A stretch of 64,000 nt of DNA from Kibdelosporangium aridum (GCF_900176515.1 NZ_FWXV01000001.1:682001-746000); one strand, 5' to 3'. Numbered from the stretch's first letter, positions 8,381 through 17,350 are shown. Notes: generated by a model from the sequence alone, not told the origin. Program-made: numbers and translations.

Positions 8381-9325
8381 ATGACCGAAAAGAAGATCAT
8401 CGCCGTTGTCGGAGCCACTGGTCAGCAGGGTGGCGGTCTCGCCCGCGCGATACTCGACGACCCGTCCGGTGAGTTCGCTGTCCGTGCTCTGACTCGCAAT
8501 GCCGAGTCTGACGTTGCTCGCGAGTTGGCGGCGCGTGGCGCGCAGATCGTCAAGGCCGACCTGGATGACCCGGACTCCGTGCGAGCGGCGTTCCAGGGCG
8601 CATACGGCGCCTTCGTGGTGACCGCGTTCTGGGAGTACGGGTCGGCCGAGCGCGAGCAGGCGCACGTGCGTGCCGCGGTCGACGCCGCCAAGGCGGCCAA
8701 CCTGCAGCACGTTGTCTGGTCGACGCTGCCGGACACGCGGCTGCACGTGCCGATCGAGGACGACCGGATGCCCACGTTGCACGGCAAGTACAAGGTGCCG
8801 CACTTCGACAGCAAGGGCGAGTCCGACAAGCTGTTCACCGAAGCCGGTGTGCCGACCACGTTCCTGAGCACGACCATGTACTTCGAGTCCTTCTTGCACT
8901 TTTTCAAGCCAGTCCGTGACGAGCAGGGCACGTTGTACATCACGCTGCCGATGGCCGGCACCCCGCTGCCAGGCGTGGCCCGTGACGACATCGGCCGCAC
9001 CGCGTTCGGCATCTTCAAGCGCGGCAAGGACCTGATCGGCGAGACCGTGAACCTGTCGGGCGAGAACCTCACCGGCCAGGAATACGCCGCCGAGCTGGGC
9101 AAAGCGCTGGGTGAGACGGTCGAGTACCGGCCGATGACCTTCGACCAGGTGCGGGCGCTGCCGGTGCCCGGCGCCGACGACATCGGCAACATGTTCCAGT
9201 ACTACTCGGAGTTCTCCGACTACTTCGCAGGCGTACGCAGGCCGGAGTACGTCCGGACGATCAACCCCGACCTGCAGGACTTCGCCACCTGGCTGTCCCT
9301 GCACAAGGCGGAGTTCGCGGAATAA
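8381..9325 (+). CDS. NmrA/HSCARG-type NAD(P)-binding protein
   Basis: 314 residues. The dinucleotide-binding loop is VVGATGQQGGGLA at residues 9-21, the atypical-SDR glycine motif of NmrA-like proteins. The motif AVDAAKAANLQHVVWST and the absence of a normal YxxxK active site agree with the NmrA/HSCARG group, which senses NADPH or acts as a reductase. Cytoplasmic. It sits 47 bp after a TetR gene and is followed at 58 bp by a monooxygenase gene, so a small redox-stress or xenobiotic-response unit is plausible. Enzymatic activity cannot be told from a sensor role here. Confidence 0.83.
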   Translation: MTEKKIIAVVGATGQQGGGLARAILDDPSGEFAVRALTRNAESDVARELAARGAQIVKADLDDPDSVRAAFQGAYGAFVVTAFWEYGSAEREQAHVRAAVDAAKAANLQHVVWSTLPDTRLHVPIEDDRMPTLHGKYKVPHFDSKGESDKLFTEAGVPTTFLSTTMYFESFLHFFKPVRDEQGTLYITLPMAGTPLPGVARDDIGRTAFGIFKRGKDLIGETVNLSGENLTGQEYAAELGKALGETVEYRPMTFDQVRALPVPGADDIGNMFQYYSEFSDYFAGVRRPEYVRTINPDLQDFATWLSLHKAEFAE

Positions 9326-9383
9326 CGGCGGCGGCACGCCGGTTGACTTGAACATTCATGTCATGCTTGGGTAGGTGAGGGAC

Positions 9384-10442
9384 ATGCAGTTCGGCATCTT
9401 CGGGGTCGGGGACATCGCGATCGACCCGTGGACGGGCAAGGCGCCGTCCGAACACGAGCGCATCAAGAACATGGTGACGATCGCGGCCAAGGCGGAGGAG
9501 ATCGGACTGGATGTCGTCGCGGTCGGCGAACACCACAACCCGCCGTTCGTGACGTCGTCGCCGACCACGATCCTCGGCTACATCGCCGCGCGGACCAGCA
9601 GGATCATCCTGTCCACATCGGTCACGCTGATCACCACGAACGATCCGGTGAAAATCGCCGAGGACTACGCCACCTTGCAGCACCTCGCGGACGGCAGGGT
9701 GGACCTGATGCTCGGCCGCGGCAACACCGGACCGGTGTATCCGTGGTTCGGCAAGGACATCCGCGACGGCCTCAGCCTCGCGGTGGAGAACTACGCGCTG
9801 CTGCGGCAGTTGTGGCGGGAGGACGTGGTGGACTGGGAGGGCAAGCACCGCACTGCGTTGCAGTCCTTCACGTCCACGCCACGGCCGCTCGACGGTGTGC
9901 CGCCGTTCGTCTGGCACGGCTCCATCCGCAGCCCGGAGATCGCGGTCCAGGCCGGGTTCTACGGCGACGGGTTCTTCCACAACAACATCTTCTGGCCCAA
10001 GGAGCACACCAGGCGGATGATCGACCTGTACCGCGGTCAGTTCGAGCACTACGGGCACGGGCCAGCCGACCAGGCGATCGTGGGACTCGGCGGGCAGACG
10101 TTCATGCGGCGCAACTCGCAGGACGCGATCAAGGAGTTCCGGCCGTACTTCGACAACTCCCCGGTGTACGGCGGTGGGCCGTCGCTGGAGCAGACCATGC
10201 GGGAAACACCGATCTCGGTCGGCAGTCCCCAGGAGGTCATCGACCGGACGCTGCGGTTCCGCGAGGACTTCGGTGACTACCAGCGTCAACTGTTCAATGT
10301 GGACGGTATGGGACTTCCGCGGAAGGTCGTCCTCGAACAGCTGGACATCATCGGCGAGGAAGTCCTTCCCGTGCTGCGCAAGGAGTTCGAGTCGATGAAG
10401 CCGAAGGCGCCGACACACGAGACGCTGAAGGTGGCATCATGA
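9384..10442 (+). CDS. LLM-class flavin-dependent oxidoreductase
   Basis: 352 residues from an ATG at 9384, chosen because GGTGAGG sits just upstream; an in-frame GTG at 9375 lacks such a site. It has the luciferase-like TIM-barrel signs: an N-terminal FGIFGVGDIAI strand, VVAVGEHHNPPF, the RVDLMLGRG segment, and a C-terminal SVGSPQEVIDR motif that marks the family. Such enzymes use reduced FMN (or F420) and O2 to oxidise substrates. The next gene, overlapping by 4 bp, encodes an NADPH:FMN reductase of the type that pairs with LLM enzymes, so FMNH2 use is likely. Substrate unknown. Confidence 0.9.
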   Translation: MQFGIFGVGDIAIDPWTGKAPSEHERIKNMVTIAAKAEEIGLDVVAVGEHHNPPFVTSSPTTILGYIAARTSRIILSTSVTLITTNDPVKIAEDYATLQHLADGRVDLMLGRGNTGPVYPWFGKDIRDGLSLAVENYALLRQLWREDVVDWEGKHRTALQSFTSTPRPLDGVPPFVWHGSIRSPEIAVQAGFYGDGFFHNNIFWPKEHTRRMIDLYRGQFEHYGHGPADQAIVGLGGQTFMRRNSQDAIKEFRPYFDNSPVYGGGPSLEQTMRETPISVGSPQEVIDRTLRFREDFGDYQRQLFNVDGMGLPRKVVLEQLDIIGEEVLPVLRKEFESMKPKAPTHETLKVAS

Positions 10443-11029
10443 CACGCACACTCGCTGTGGTGTCCGCGGGCCTGAGCCAGCCGTCGTCGAGCCGCCTGCT
10501 CGCTGACCGGCTGGCCGCGGCCACGGTTCGGGCGGTGCCCGACGAAGTGGACGTGCGGACGATCGAACTCCGCGGTCATGCGCACAGCCTCGTCGATGCG
10601 ATGTTGTCGGGCTTCCCGCCGCAGGACTTCAAACCCGTGCTGGACACCGTGGCCGATGCGGACGGCCTGATCGTGGTCACGCCAACGTATGCCGCGTCCT
10701 ACAGTGGGCTGTTCAAGTCCTTTGTGGATGTGCTTGGCCAGGGTGTGGTCGCCGGAAAGCCGGTGCTGATCGGCGCGACAGGTGGTACGGAACGGCATTC
10801 GCTGGTACTCGACTACGCGATGCGGCCGTTGTTCACGTACCTGAAGGCGATTGTCGTGCCGACAGGGGTCTACGCGGCCTCAGAGGACTGGGCCGGGAAC
10901 ACACTGTCCGCCCGGATCGACCGCGCGGCGGGCGAACTGGCGCACGAGTTGGCGGTGCGGGAGCGAACGGTCATGACGGACCCGTTCGCGAGTCCGACGC
11001 CGTTCGAACATCTCCTGTCCGGAAGCTGA
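10439..11029 (+). CDS. NAD(P)H-dependent FMN reductase partner of the LLM enzyme
   Basis: 196 residues. Flavodoxin-like fold with VSAGLSQPSSSRLLA at the N-terminus (the phosphate-binding loop) and VVTPTYAASYSGLFKSF at about residues 78-95, typical of the NADPH-dependent FMN reductase family. It would provide reduced flavin to the monooxygenase encoded immediately upstream. The ATGA overlap with that gene shows translational coupling. The CE1759-type FMN reductases of actinobacteria occur in this same gene pair. Soluble and cytoplasmic. Confidence 0.88.
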   Translation: MTRTLAVVSAGLSQPSSSRLLADRLAAATVRAVPDEVDVRTIELRGHAHSLVDAMLSGFPPQDFKPVLDTVADADGLIVVTPTYAASYSGLFKSFVDVLGQGVVAGKPVLIGATGGTERHSLVLDYAMRPLFTYLKAIVVPTGVYAASEDWAGNTLSARIDRAAGELAHELAVRERTVMTDPFASPTPFEHLLSGS

Positions 11030-11047
11030 CCAGGTGAGGAGTCAAGG

Positions 11048-12823
11048 GTGGAGCTGCGGTTCGAGGTGCTGGGCCCGGTCCGCGCGTGGCGCGGCGACAC
11101 CGAGGTGGAGCTCGGGTCGCCACAGCAACGCGCGATCCTGGCGATCCTGCTGTTGCACAACGGGACCGCGGCGTCGCCGGACCAGCTGATCAGAGCGACG
11201 TGGGGCGGCGAAGCCCCACGCGCCGCGATCGGCATGGTCCGGTCGTATGTGTCACGGTTGCGCAGTGCGCTCGGCCCGGTGATCGAGTCTGTGGCGCATG
11301 GGTACGCGCTGCCCAAGCCTTCCCTTGACCTGACTGACTTCCAGCGGCACATCAGCGCGGCCAGGGCTGGTGACCTCGCCACCCGTGCTGCGGAGCTGCG
11401 CGCGGCTTTGGCGCTGTGGAAGGGAACTCCGCTCGGAGGTGTGCGCGGTGAATACGCCGAGGCGGAACGCGTACGCCTGGAGAACGTGCAGCTCACCGTG
11501 ATTGAAGACCTGACCGCGGCCGACATCGAGCTCGGCAGGCACGCTGAGGCCGTCGCCGACTTGATGGCGTTGGTCGATCGGCATCCGTTCCGCGAACGGC
11601 CGCGGGAACTGCTGATGCTGGCGCTGTACCGGTCGGGGCGCCAGGCCGAAGCGCTGGCGTTGTTCGACGAGACCCGCCGCGTGCTCAGCGCGGAACTCGG
11701 CATCGCGCCAGGTCCGGAGCTGCGTGAGATGCACCAGCGAATCCTGGTCGCCGACCCCGCGTTGACGCCGGCCGAGACGGTTGCGCCAATGCCGGCGCAA
11801 CTGCCCGCGGACACGCCGTTCTTCGTGGGCCGCCACCAGTTGTTGCCGCAGATCACGGCCGCCTTGCGGGACGGCATTCCGGTCGGGATCGAAGGCTTGT
11901 CCGGTGTGGGCAAGACCGCGCTGGCGGTCCATGTCGGACACCGGATGGCGTCGGAGTTCCCCGATGGCACGTTGTTCGTCGACCTGAACGAATCACCCGA
12001 TCCACTGGCCGAGTTGTTGCACGCTGTCGGTGTCGTCGAACTGCCTCGGACACAGTGGGAACGTCAGACGTTGTGGCGCACGTTGACCAGCGTGAAGCGG
12101 ATGCTGATCGTGATCGACAACGTGCGCGACTCCGTTTCCGCGCTGCTGCCCAGTTCAGGCGGTGTGCTCATGACCGCACGGCAACGGTTGTACGACCCGC
12201 CGCACGCCCGGTGGATCGCCATGGGCGGCCTCGACGAGGACGAGTCGGTCATGCTGCTCGAGCACATGATCGGGGAAGCGAGGGTGCGGGCCGAGCCGAT
12301 CGCGTCCCGGCGGCTGGCCGGCATCACCATGGGCATCCCGCACTTGCTGCAGGCGATGGGAAACCGGATCGCGTCGAGACCGAAGTGGACGATCGCGTCG
12401 GTCACCGAACGAGCCGAACGGCGCACACCGGGCGCGCCTGCCCAACCACCGGAGTGCGCGATGATCGAGCGGCCGTTCAAGCAGATGCTGGCCGACCTCG
12501 ACCAGGAACAAACGCGGACGTTGCTGCTGGTATCGCTGATCGACTCGCCGGATATCGGGGTACGGGCGGCGGCCGCGTTGCTCGACCGGCCTCCCACACT
12601 GACCGAAGACCTGCTTGAGTCCTTGGTGGACAGGCACATGCTGGAGAGCACGGTCCAAGACCGGTACCGATTCCTGACCCCAGTCAAGAAATTCGCCCGT
12701 GCGCGGGCGGTGAGCGACTTCGGCCGGGTGGAGTGTGAGGCCGCGCTCGGCAGGCTGGACGCGTACCACGAAAGCCAGTTCGCCGAAGCGTCACACGGCC
12801 TGAGGCAAGTGACGAGTGTGTGA
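11048..12823 (+). CDS. SARP/AfsR-type regulator with BTAD and NB-ARC domains
   Basis: 591 residues from a GTG at 11048, with GAGGAG upstream. Domains in order: OmpR-like winged-helix DNA-binding domain (about 1-90, FEVLGPVRAW start), bacterial transcriptional activation domain with TPR-like helices (95-240, ending LGIAPGPELREMHQRIL), and an NB-ARC-type P-loop ATPase (Walker A GLSGVGKT at about 283-290, Walker B MLIVIDNV). The usual C-terminal TPR repeats of full AfsR proteins are missing, so it is shorter than AfsR. SARPs activate secondary-metabolite and stress genes. It follows the FMN reductase by 18 bp and may be co-transcribed. No biosynthetic core gene is nearby, so its targets may be elsewhere. 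Confidence 0.88.
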   Translation: MELRFEVLGPVRAWRGDTEVELGSPQQRAILAILLLHNGTAASPDQLIRATWGGEAPRAAIGMVRSYVSRLRSALGPVIESVAHGYALPKPSLDLTDFQRHISAARAGDLATRAAELRAALALWKGTPLGGVRGEYAEAERVRLENVQLTVIEDLTAADIELGRHAEAVADLMALVDRHPFRERPRELLMLALYRSGRQAEALALFDETRRVLSAELGIAPGPELREMHQRILVADPALTPAETVAPMPAQLPADTPFFVGRHQLLPQITAALRDGIPVGIEGLSGVGKTALAVHVGHRMASEFPDGTLFVDLNESPDPLAELLHAVGVVELPRTQWERQTLWRTLTSVKRMLIVIDNVRDSVSALLPSSGGVLMTARQRLYDPPHARWIAMGGLDEDESVMLLEHMIGEARVRAEPIASRRLAGITMGIPHLLQAMGNRIASRPKWTIASVTERAERRTPGAPAQPPECAMIERPFKQMLADLDQEQTRTLLLVSLIDSPDIGVRAAAALLDRPPTLTEDLLESLVDRHMLESTVQDRYRFLTPVKKFARARAVSDFGRVECEAALGRLDAYHESQFAEASHGLRQVTSV

Positions 12824-12847
12824 CGGGGCGCGTCATAGCGTCCGCAC

Positions 12848-13885
12848 ATGAACAGCATCACCGCACGGTTCGCACTGGTCCTGGCCGCCGTGGGCTGGGG
12901 CGGTGCGACCACAGCGACGAAATACGCACTGGACGGGTTCGGGCCGTCCACACTGTTGTTGGTCAAGCTGGCCGCCGCAGCCCTTGTGTTGTGGGCGGTT
13001 CTGGCCGTACGAGGCGCGCCGCGACTCACGCGCAGGGGCCGACTCGCCTGGCTGGGCCTGTTCGAACCCACGCTCGCGTATGGCGCGTTGACGCTCGGCC
13101 TTGCCTATACAACCGCAACCAACGCGGCACTACTCGGCGCGAGCGAGGCGTGTTTCGTCGTCGCGCTGGCCGCGGTGTTCCTCAAGGAACGGATCGGTGC
13201 TCGGTCGCTGATCGGCCTGTTGCTGGCGTTCGTCGGCGTGCTGCTGATCGAGGAAGCCTTCGCGGTCTCGCCGTCGTTCACCTTCGGCGACATGATCATC
13301 CTGGCGGGCAACCTGGCCGCGGCGATCTACGTGATCCTGGCCGCCAAGGTCGCGCCGACCGTCGACACGCTGTCGATGACCGCGTATCAGTTCCTGTGGG
13401 GCGCGGCGATGTCGGTGCCGTTCGCGGTGTTCCAGTGGTCGACCGGTCGGGAAGCGCTCCCGGTCGACGTCCCGTGGCAGTTCTGGGCGGTCGCGGTGAC
13501 GATCGGCGGACTCGGGTTCGCGGGCAGTTTCCTCCTCTACAACCACGTCATCAGGTTCATCCCCGCCGGGCTGGCCGGGGTCACGCTGAACCTCGTGCCG
13601 CTGTTCGGCGTGCTCACCGCGATCGTGTTCCTGGGCGAGGACCTGACTGTCTGGACGTTCACCGGTGGTGTCGCGGTCATCGCCGGGATCATGATGTTCC
13701 CGTCAGACGCTGGCGACCACGGCGTGCTGCGGCAGCCGGGCGTCGATGGCGCGCATTCCCCAGGCAGCGAGGCAAGCACACGCGAAGACGACCGCCCACG
13801 GCAGCCAGATCGCGACCTCGAACAGAGCGACGACACCAGGCGCCGCGACACCCGCGACGGCGAACGAGTATTGGAAGGCCGCTAG
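12848..13885 (+). CDS. EamA/DMT-family transporter with a hydrophilic C-terminal tail
   Basis: 345 residues with about ten transmembrane helices in two EamA repeats (residues 5-135 and 150-280). The conserved start WGGATTATKYALDGFGPSTLL and the second-repeat region FLLYNHVIRFIPAGLAGVTLNL are family-typical. DMT exporters move amino acids or small metabolites. After about residue 284 the sequence turns strongly charged and non-hydrophobic, and the last 61 codons lie opposite the 3' end of the convergent MFS gene, a 183-bp overlap. Family members are normally 280-310 residues, so this tail looks like read-through after loss of the original stop. Start ATG at 12848. Confidence 0.85.
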   Translation: MNSITARFALVLAAVGWGGATTATKYALDGFGPSTLLLVKLAAAALVLWAVLAVRGAPRLTRRGRLAWLGLFEPTLAYGALTLGLAYTTATNAALLGASEACFVVALAAVFLKERIGARSLIGLLLAFVGVLLIEEAFAVSPSFTFGDMIILAGNLAAAIYVILAAKVAPTVDTLSMTAYQFLWGAAMSVPFAVFQWSTGREALPVDVPWQFWAVAVTIGGLGFAGSFLLYNHVIRFIPAGLAGVTLNLVPLFGVLTAIVFLGEDLTVWTFTGGVAVIAGIMMFPSDAGDHGVLRQPGVDGAHSPGSEASTREDDRPRQPDRDLEQSDDTRRRDTRDGERVLEGR

Positions 13886-14887
13886 ATACCGGCCACGGAC
13901 AGCGGGCGGCGCAGCGGCCTCCGCCAGCGCGTTGACCCGTGAGTGGAACACCAACCCAGCTGCGGCTACGACCAAAGTGGTCGCCAACAGGTAAGGAATG
14001 CGCCAACCCGGCGGCAGCGCCACAGCGGCGACGCTGACAAGGCACCACAACGCGAAGAGTCCCGCGCTCAGCGCGATGGCGGTGGTGCGCTTGTACACGC
14101 GGGTCGCGTGCACGGCCAGAGTGCCGCAGGTCGCGTTGATCGCGGTGAACAAGGCCAGGATGACGCCAGGAACCCAGGCGGGCATGTGCAGCTGGTCGAT
14201 CGCGAACACGGGGACACCGATCAGGAAGAAATCGGTGGCCAGACCGACGAGGAACGTCAACGCGATCAGCGTGAGGTAGGGGCGATCACGCAACGGCCCG
14301 TGAGCCTTGAGTTTCTCCGTCACCGCATGCACTTCCGGATGTACCCGGAACCACAACAGCAGGGCGCACAACAGGAAACTCACACCGTCCACCGCGATCG
14401 CGACCGTGTACCCAGTGGGACCGGTCGTTGTCAGCAGCAGACCGGCGGCCAGGCTTCCGGCGCCGAACGAGGCGTTGCGCACCATGCCCGCCACCGCGAA
14501 CGCCTTGTCCTTCGGGCCGGAACCGGCCACGTCGGCGATCAGCGCGAACAGGGAGCCGTAGAACATTTGTTGGCCAGCGGCCAACAAGACGGCTGCGAGC
14601 ACGGTCAGCACGAACCCGTCCGCGAGGAGATAGGTAAACGCGCCCGCTGCCTGCACGACCTGTGCGAGAACCACGACGTTGCGCGGGCCGGCGCGATCCA
14701 CCAACCGGCCGGTCACTGGCAGAATCCCGAGGCCGACCAAGGTTCCGATCATCACGGCCGTGCCCGCCTGTCCCAGCGGCAGACCCACCACGTCGACCAC
14801 GTAGACCAGCGCCAACGGCAGGAACAGCCCGGAACCGAAGTTGTCCACGGCCAGGGCGATGAGCAGGGCGATCCGACTGTTCCCCAT
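13703..14887 (-). CDS. MFS transporter
   Basis: 394 residues, twelve predicted helices, major facilitator superfamily of the drug-efflux type. The A-motif-like loop after helix 2 is GRLVDRAGPRNVVV (about residues 57-70) and helix 1 has the ALAVDNFGSGLFLPLALVY pattern. Start: ATG at 14887; a GTG at 14896 would add three residues. The last 183 bp overlap the convergent DMT transporter gene. It is divergent from the small BTAD regulator at 14974, which is the natural candidate for its control. Substrate unknown; export of a toxic compound or metabolite is likely. Confidence 0.87.
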   Translation of the reverse strand: MGNSRIALLIALAVDNFGSGLFLPLALVYVVDVVGLPLGQAGTAVMIGTLVGLGILPVTGRLVDRAGPRNVVVLAQVVQAAGAFTYLLADGFVLTVLAAVLLAAGQQMFYGSLFALIADVAGSGPKDKAFAVAGMVRNASFGAGSLAAGLLLTTTGPTGYTVAIAVDGVSFLLCALLLWFRVHPEVHAVTEKLKAHGPLRDRPYLTLIALTFLVGLATDFFLIGVPVFAIDQLHMPAWVPGVILALFTAINATCGTLAVHATRVYKRTTAIALSAGLFALWCLVSVAAVALPPGWRIPYLLATTLVVAAAGLVFHSRVNALAEAAAPPAVRGRYLAAFQYSFAVAGVAAPGVVALFEVAIWLPWAVVFACACLAAWGMRAIDARLPQHAVVASV

Positions 14888-14973
14888 CCAGCACACCGTA
14901 GCGGCAAAGGATCATGTAACGCCCGGAGGGCCACCAGGCACTGTGCAGGACCAGACGAAATTGGGAGGGCACA

Positions 14974-15672
14974 GTGGAGCTGAACCTGCTTGGCGAGTTC
15001 CAGTTGCTGGTGAACGGAGAGTTGGCGCAGATCAGTCAGACCGGGCAACGGCTACTGGCGGTTGTCGCGTGTCGTTCCGCACCCGTGACACGAAGCCAGG
15101 TCGCACACGTCTTGTGGCCGGACACGACCAGTGCACGGGCACACGCGAACCTCAGGACTGCGATCTATCGGCTGGAACGCAGCCGTCCTGGCGTTTTGCT
15201 GGTCTCCGGTTCGTATTTGCGGTTGGCTGACGGGATCTGCGTGGACGTGGACCGGGCTCGACGACTGACCACCCGGATCCTGGCTGGTGTGGTGCGTCCC
15301 GAGGACGCACTGGACGCGGCTTTGTACGAGGATTTGCTCCCGGACTGGGACGAGGACTGGCTTGTCGAGCACCAGAGCCGGCATCGGCAGCTCCGACTGT
15401 CCTGTTTGGAAACTCTGGCAACCGGTCTGGCCGAACACGGGCACCACGGCGCCGCGGTGCATGCGGCACTGGCCGCGGTGCAGGCCGATTCCTTGCGGGA
15501 CAGTGCGCACGAGACGCTGATCAGGGCCTGCCTGTCGCAGGGCAACCGGCACCAGGCGCAGACGTATCTGGCTTCGTACCGCCGGATATTCCGCGCCGAA
15601 CTCGGGATTGAGCCATCGGTCCGCTCGCTGGCCGATTTCGGGATAGTCTCACGCCATGGGGTTCCCGCCTGA
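14974..15672 (+). CDS. Small BTAD-domain transcriptional regulator
   Basis: 232 residues from a GTG at 14974 with GGGAGGG upstream. The N-terminal winged-helix domain (1-90) contains the GQRLLAVVACRSAPVTRSQVAHVLWPD segment split by a turn, and the AHANLRTAIYRLER recognition region. The BTAD helical region (95-225) ends with the diagnostic AELGIEPSVRSL. There is no ATPase domain, so it is a stand-alone SARP-like protein, close to the minimal SARP length. Its 3' end overlaps the start of the sigma-factor gene by 17 bp. Regulator, sigma and anti-sigma are therefore translated as one unit. Confidence 0.85.
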   Translation: MELNLLGEFQLLVNGELAQISQTGQRLLAVVACRSAPVTRSQVAHVLWPDTTSARAHANLRTAIYRLERSRPGVLLVSGSYLRLADGICVDVDRARRLTTRILAGVVRPEDALDAALYEDLLPDWDEDWLVEHQSRHRQLRLSCLETLATGLAEHGHHGAAVHAALAAVQADSLRDSAHETLIRACLSQGNRHQAQTYLASYRRIFRAELGIEPSVRSLADFGIVSRHGVPA

Positions 15673-16300
15673 CAGCGAACTCGTGGCCCGCCTGCGCTCG
15701 CGGGACGAGGACGCCTTCGCGCTGATGGTGGGCTCCTGGTCGGGCGGAATGCTGCGACTGGCGCGGAACTTCGTGTCCACCAACGACTCGGCCGCCGAGG
15801 TCCTCCAGGACACATGGCTGGCGGTGATCAACGGGCTGGAGTCGTTCGAAGGGCGTTCGTCGCTGAAGACCTGGGTCTGCCGGATCCTGGTCAATACGGC
15901 GAAACGCCGTGGCGTCAAGGAAGGCCGGACAATTCCGTGGAGCAGCGTGCACGACCAAGGGCCGACGGTGGATCCCGCGCAGTTCCTGGGCCCGGAGTCC
16001 GAAGACCCCGGCGACTGGCGCGTTTTCCCGAAACCATGGCCGATGCCCTCACCAGAGCAGGAAGCGGTGACCAAGGAAATCCGTGGCGTGGTCGAGGAAG
16101 CGTTGACCCAATTGCCCGAACGCCAACGGATCGTGATCACGCTCCGGGACATCGACGAGTACGACGCCGACGAGGTGTGCTCCATCTTGGACCTCAGCCA
16201 AGCCAACCAACGGGTTCTGCTGCACCGCGCGCGGGCGTTCGTACGTGGGAAACTGGAGGAGTACTTCTCCACTGCCAAGGCGGTCGACCATGAAGGATGA
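15656..16300 (+). CDS. ECF-type RNA polymerase sigma factor
   Basis: 214 residues. Sigma region 2 is at about residues 10-85 (FALMVGSWSGGMLRLARNFV, AAEVLQDTWLAVINGL, LKTWVCRILVN) and region 4 at about 145-200 (LPERQRIVITLRDIDEY, then ILDLSQANQRVLLHRARAFVR). The ATG at 15656 lies inside the end of the BTAD gene, and the 3' end overlaps the anti-sigma gene by 11 bp. Such overlap with a zinc-finger anti-sigma gene is the standard arrangement for redox- or envelope-stress sigma factors. A linker of about 60 residues between regions 2 and 4 is longer than average. The inducing signal is unknown. Confidence 0.92.
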   Translation: MGFPPDSELVARLRSRDEDAFALMVGSWSGGMLRLARNFVSTNDSAAEVLQDTWLAVINGLESFEGRSSLKTWVCRILVNTAKRRGVKEGRTIPWSSVHDQGPTVDPAQFLGPESEDPGDWRVFPKPWPMPSPEQEAVTKEIRGVVEEALTQLPERQRIVITLRDIDEYDADEVCSILDLSQANQRVLLHRARAFVRGKLEEYFSTAKAVDHEG

Positions 16301-16535
16301 GCTGACCTGCGCCGAACTGGTCGAACTGGTCACCGACTACCTCGAGGGTGCGCTGGACCCCGAGACGACCGAACGGTTCTACAGCCATCTCGCGATCTGT
16401 GCAGGATGCGGGCCGTACCTGGACCAAATGCGGATGACCGTCCGGACGCTCGGCGAATTGCCCCAGGAGGCCGTGCCCGCCGAGGTACGCGACGCGTTGC
16501 TCGCCGCGTTCCGTGAAGGCGGTCAGACGACCTGA
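16290..16535 (+). CDS. Zinc-finger anti-sigma factor (ZAS-type)
   Basis: 81 residues from the ATG at 16290, overlapping the sigma gene. The N-terminal zinc-binding helix has the HxxxCxxC signature in HLAICAGC (His33, Cys37, Cys40) preceded by the conserved LVTDYLEGALD helix, as in RsrA-like anti-sigma domains. There is no transmembrane segment, so it is soluble, which favours intracellular redox or metal sensing over envelope sensing. It would hold the cognate ECF sigma inactive until zinc loss or disulfide formation. Confidence 0.88.
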   Translation: MKDELTCAELVELVTDYLEGALDPETTERFYSHLAICAGCGPYLDQMRMTVRTLGELPQEAVPAEVRDALLAAFREGGQTT

Positions 16536-16545
16536 CGCCAGTCCG

Positions 16546-17049
16546 TCACTTGCCGAGCAGGCCTCGGACAAAGGCCGCTTGGCCAACGTGCTGCAGGTCG
16601 TCGGAGATCACGCTGACCAGCCGCACACCCAACGTCACCGGCGGATCCCACCCCTCGTCGACGATCCGCCCGAGATCCTTGTCCTTCAATGCCTGCACGT
16701 ACTCGATCGTCTGCTCGTGGGTCGCGTCGTAGTAGCCGATCAGCAGGTCAGTGCTTGCCTTGACCTTGGCAACCTGCGCGGCGCTGTGGCCGTAGCCGAT
16801 GTCGGCTTTGCGCAATGACAGGCCGAATCGGTCGAACCAGCCCTGCTCGGTCCACACCTGCGGGACGTCCGCGGCGCCGGCGAGGTGGTCGTCCTGGACC
16901 CGGGTGAGGTGCCAGACGAGCCACGCGATGGTGTTCGCACTGTCGTTGACCCGGAAGGTCAGGTCGTCGATGCTCAGGTCGTCCACCACCGCGTGGACTT
17001 CCTCCCGCACTCGGCCGAACGCGTCGACGAGCAACTCTGCGCTAGTCAC
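16546..17049 (-). CDS. DinB-family / mycothiol-transferase-like protein
   Basis: 167 residues, four-helix DinB fold. Metal-ligand histidines of the family are visible: His47 in AWLVWHLTRVQDDHL with a second His at 54, and a later His in DDLQHVGQAAFVRG near residue 153. The W..HL..VQ signature and the length match the DUF664/mycothiol-dependent enzyme group common in actinobacteria, which use mycothiol as thiol cofactor or detoxify electrophiles. Cytoplasmic and monocistronic. It is separated by 10 bp from the convergent anti-sigma gene, the only tail-to-tail pair in the window that does not overlap. Start ATG at 17049. Confidence 0.85.
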   Translation of the reverse strand: MTSAELLVDAFGRVREEVHAVVDDLSIDDLTFRVNDSANTIAWLVWHLTRVQDDHLAGAADVPQVWTEQGWFDRFGLSLRKADIGYGHSAAQVAKVKASTDLLIGYYDATHEQTIEYVQALKDKDLGRIVDEGWDPPVTLGVRLVSVISDDLQHVGQAAFVRGLLGK

Positions 17050-17059
17050 TCCACTGACA

Positions 17060-17350
17060 CTACCTGCTCAGCACCTCACGCAACGGCGTCTGGTCCGGAT
17101 CCCGTGGGAACACACAGGTCTCGACCTCGACGCGGCCCGCGATGTTCAGGTCGCACACCCATGGCAGCTGCCCGTACCTGCGCTTCGCTTCCACGCGTGC
17201 GTCGCCGATTGTCGGTTCTGGCGGCAAACTCAAGGTGTCCATTGGCTTGCACAGCATTATTTGCGTCACCGAGTCACAGATGGCCAACGCGGTCGGCGCG
17301 GCACTGACCGGTGCCACGGCTAGGACACCAGCCATGATCAAGTTCAGCAT
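17060..17350 (-). CDS. Small secreted protein of unknown function
   Basis: 96 residues from an ATG at 17350; a longer frame exists upstream but would place charged residues before the signal peptide. The first 20-22 residues (MLNLIMAGVLAVAPVSAAPT) form a Sec signal peptide with an SAA-type cleavage site. The mature part is about 75 residues with four Cys (two pairs likely as disulfides) and a predicted mixed fold. No family is recognised. It lies 10 bp from the start of the DinB gene on the same strand, so the two may share a transcript. Confidence 0.55.
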   Translation of the reverse strand: MLNLIMAGVLAVAPVSAAPTALAICDSVTQIMLCKPMDTLSLPPEPTIGDARVEAKRRYGQLPWVCDLNIAGRVEVETCVFPRDPDQTPLREVLSR

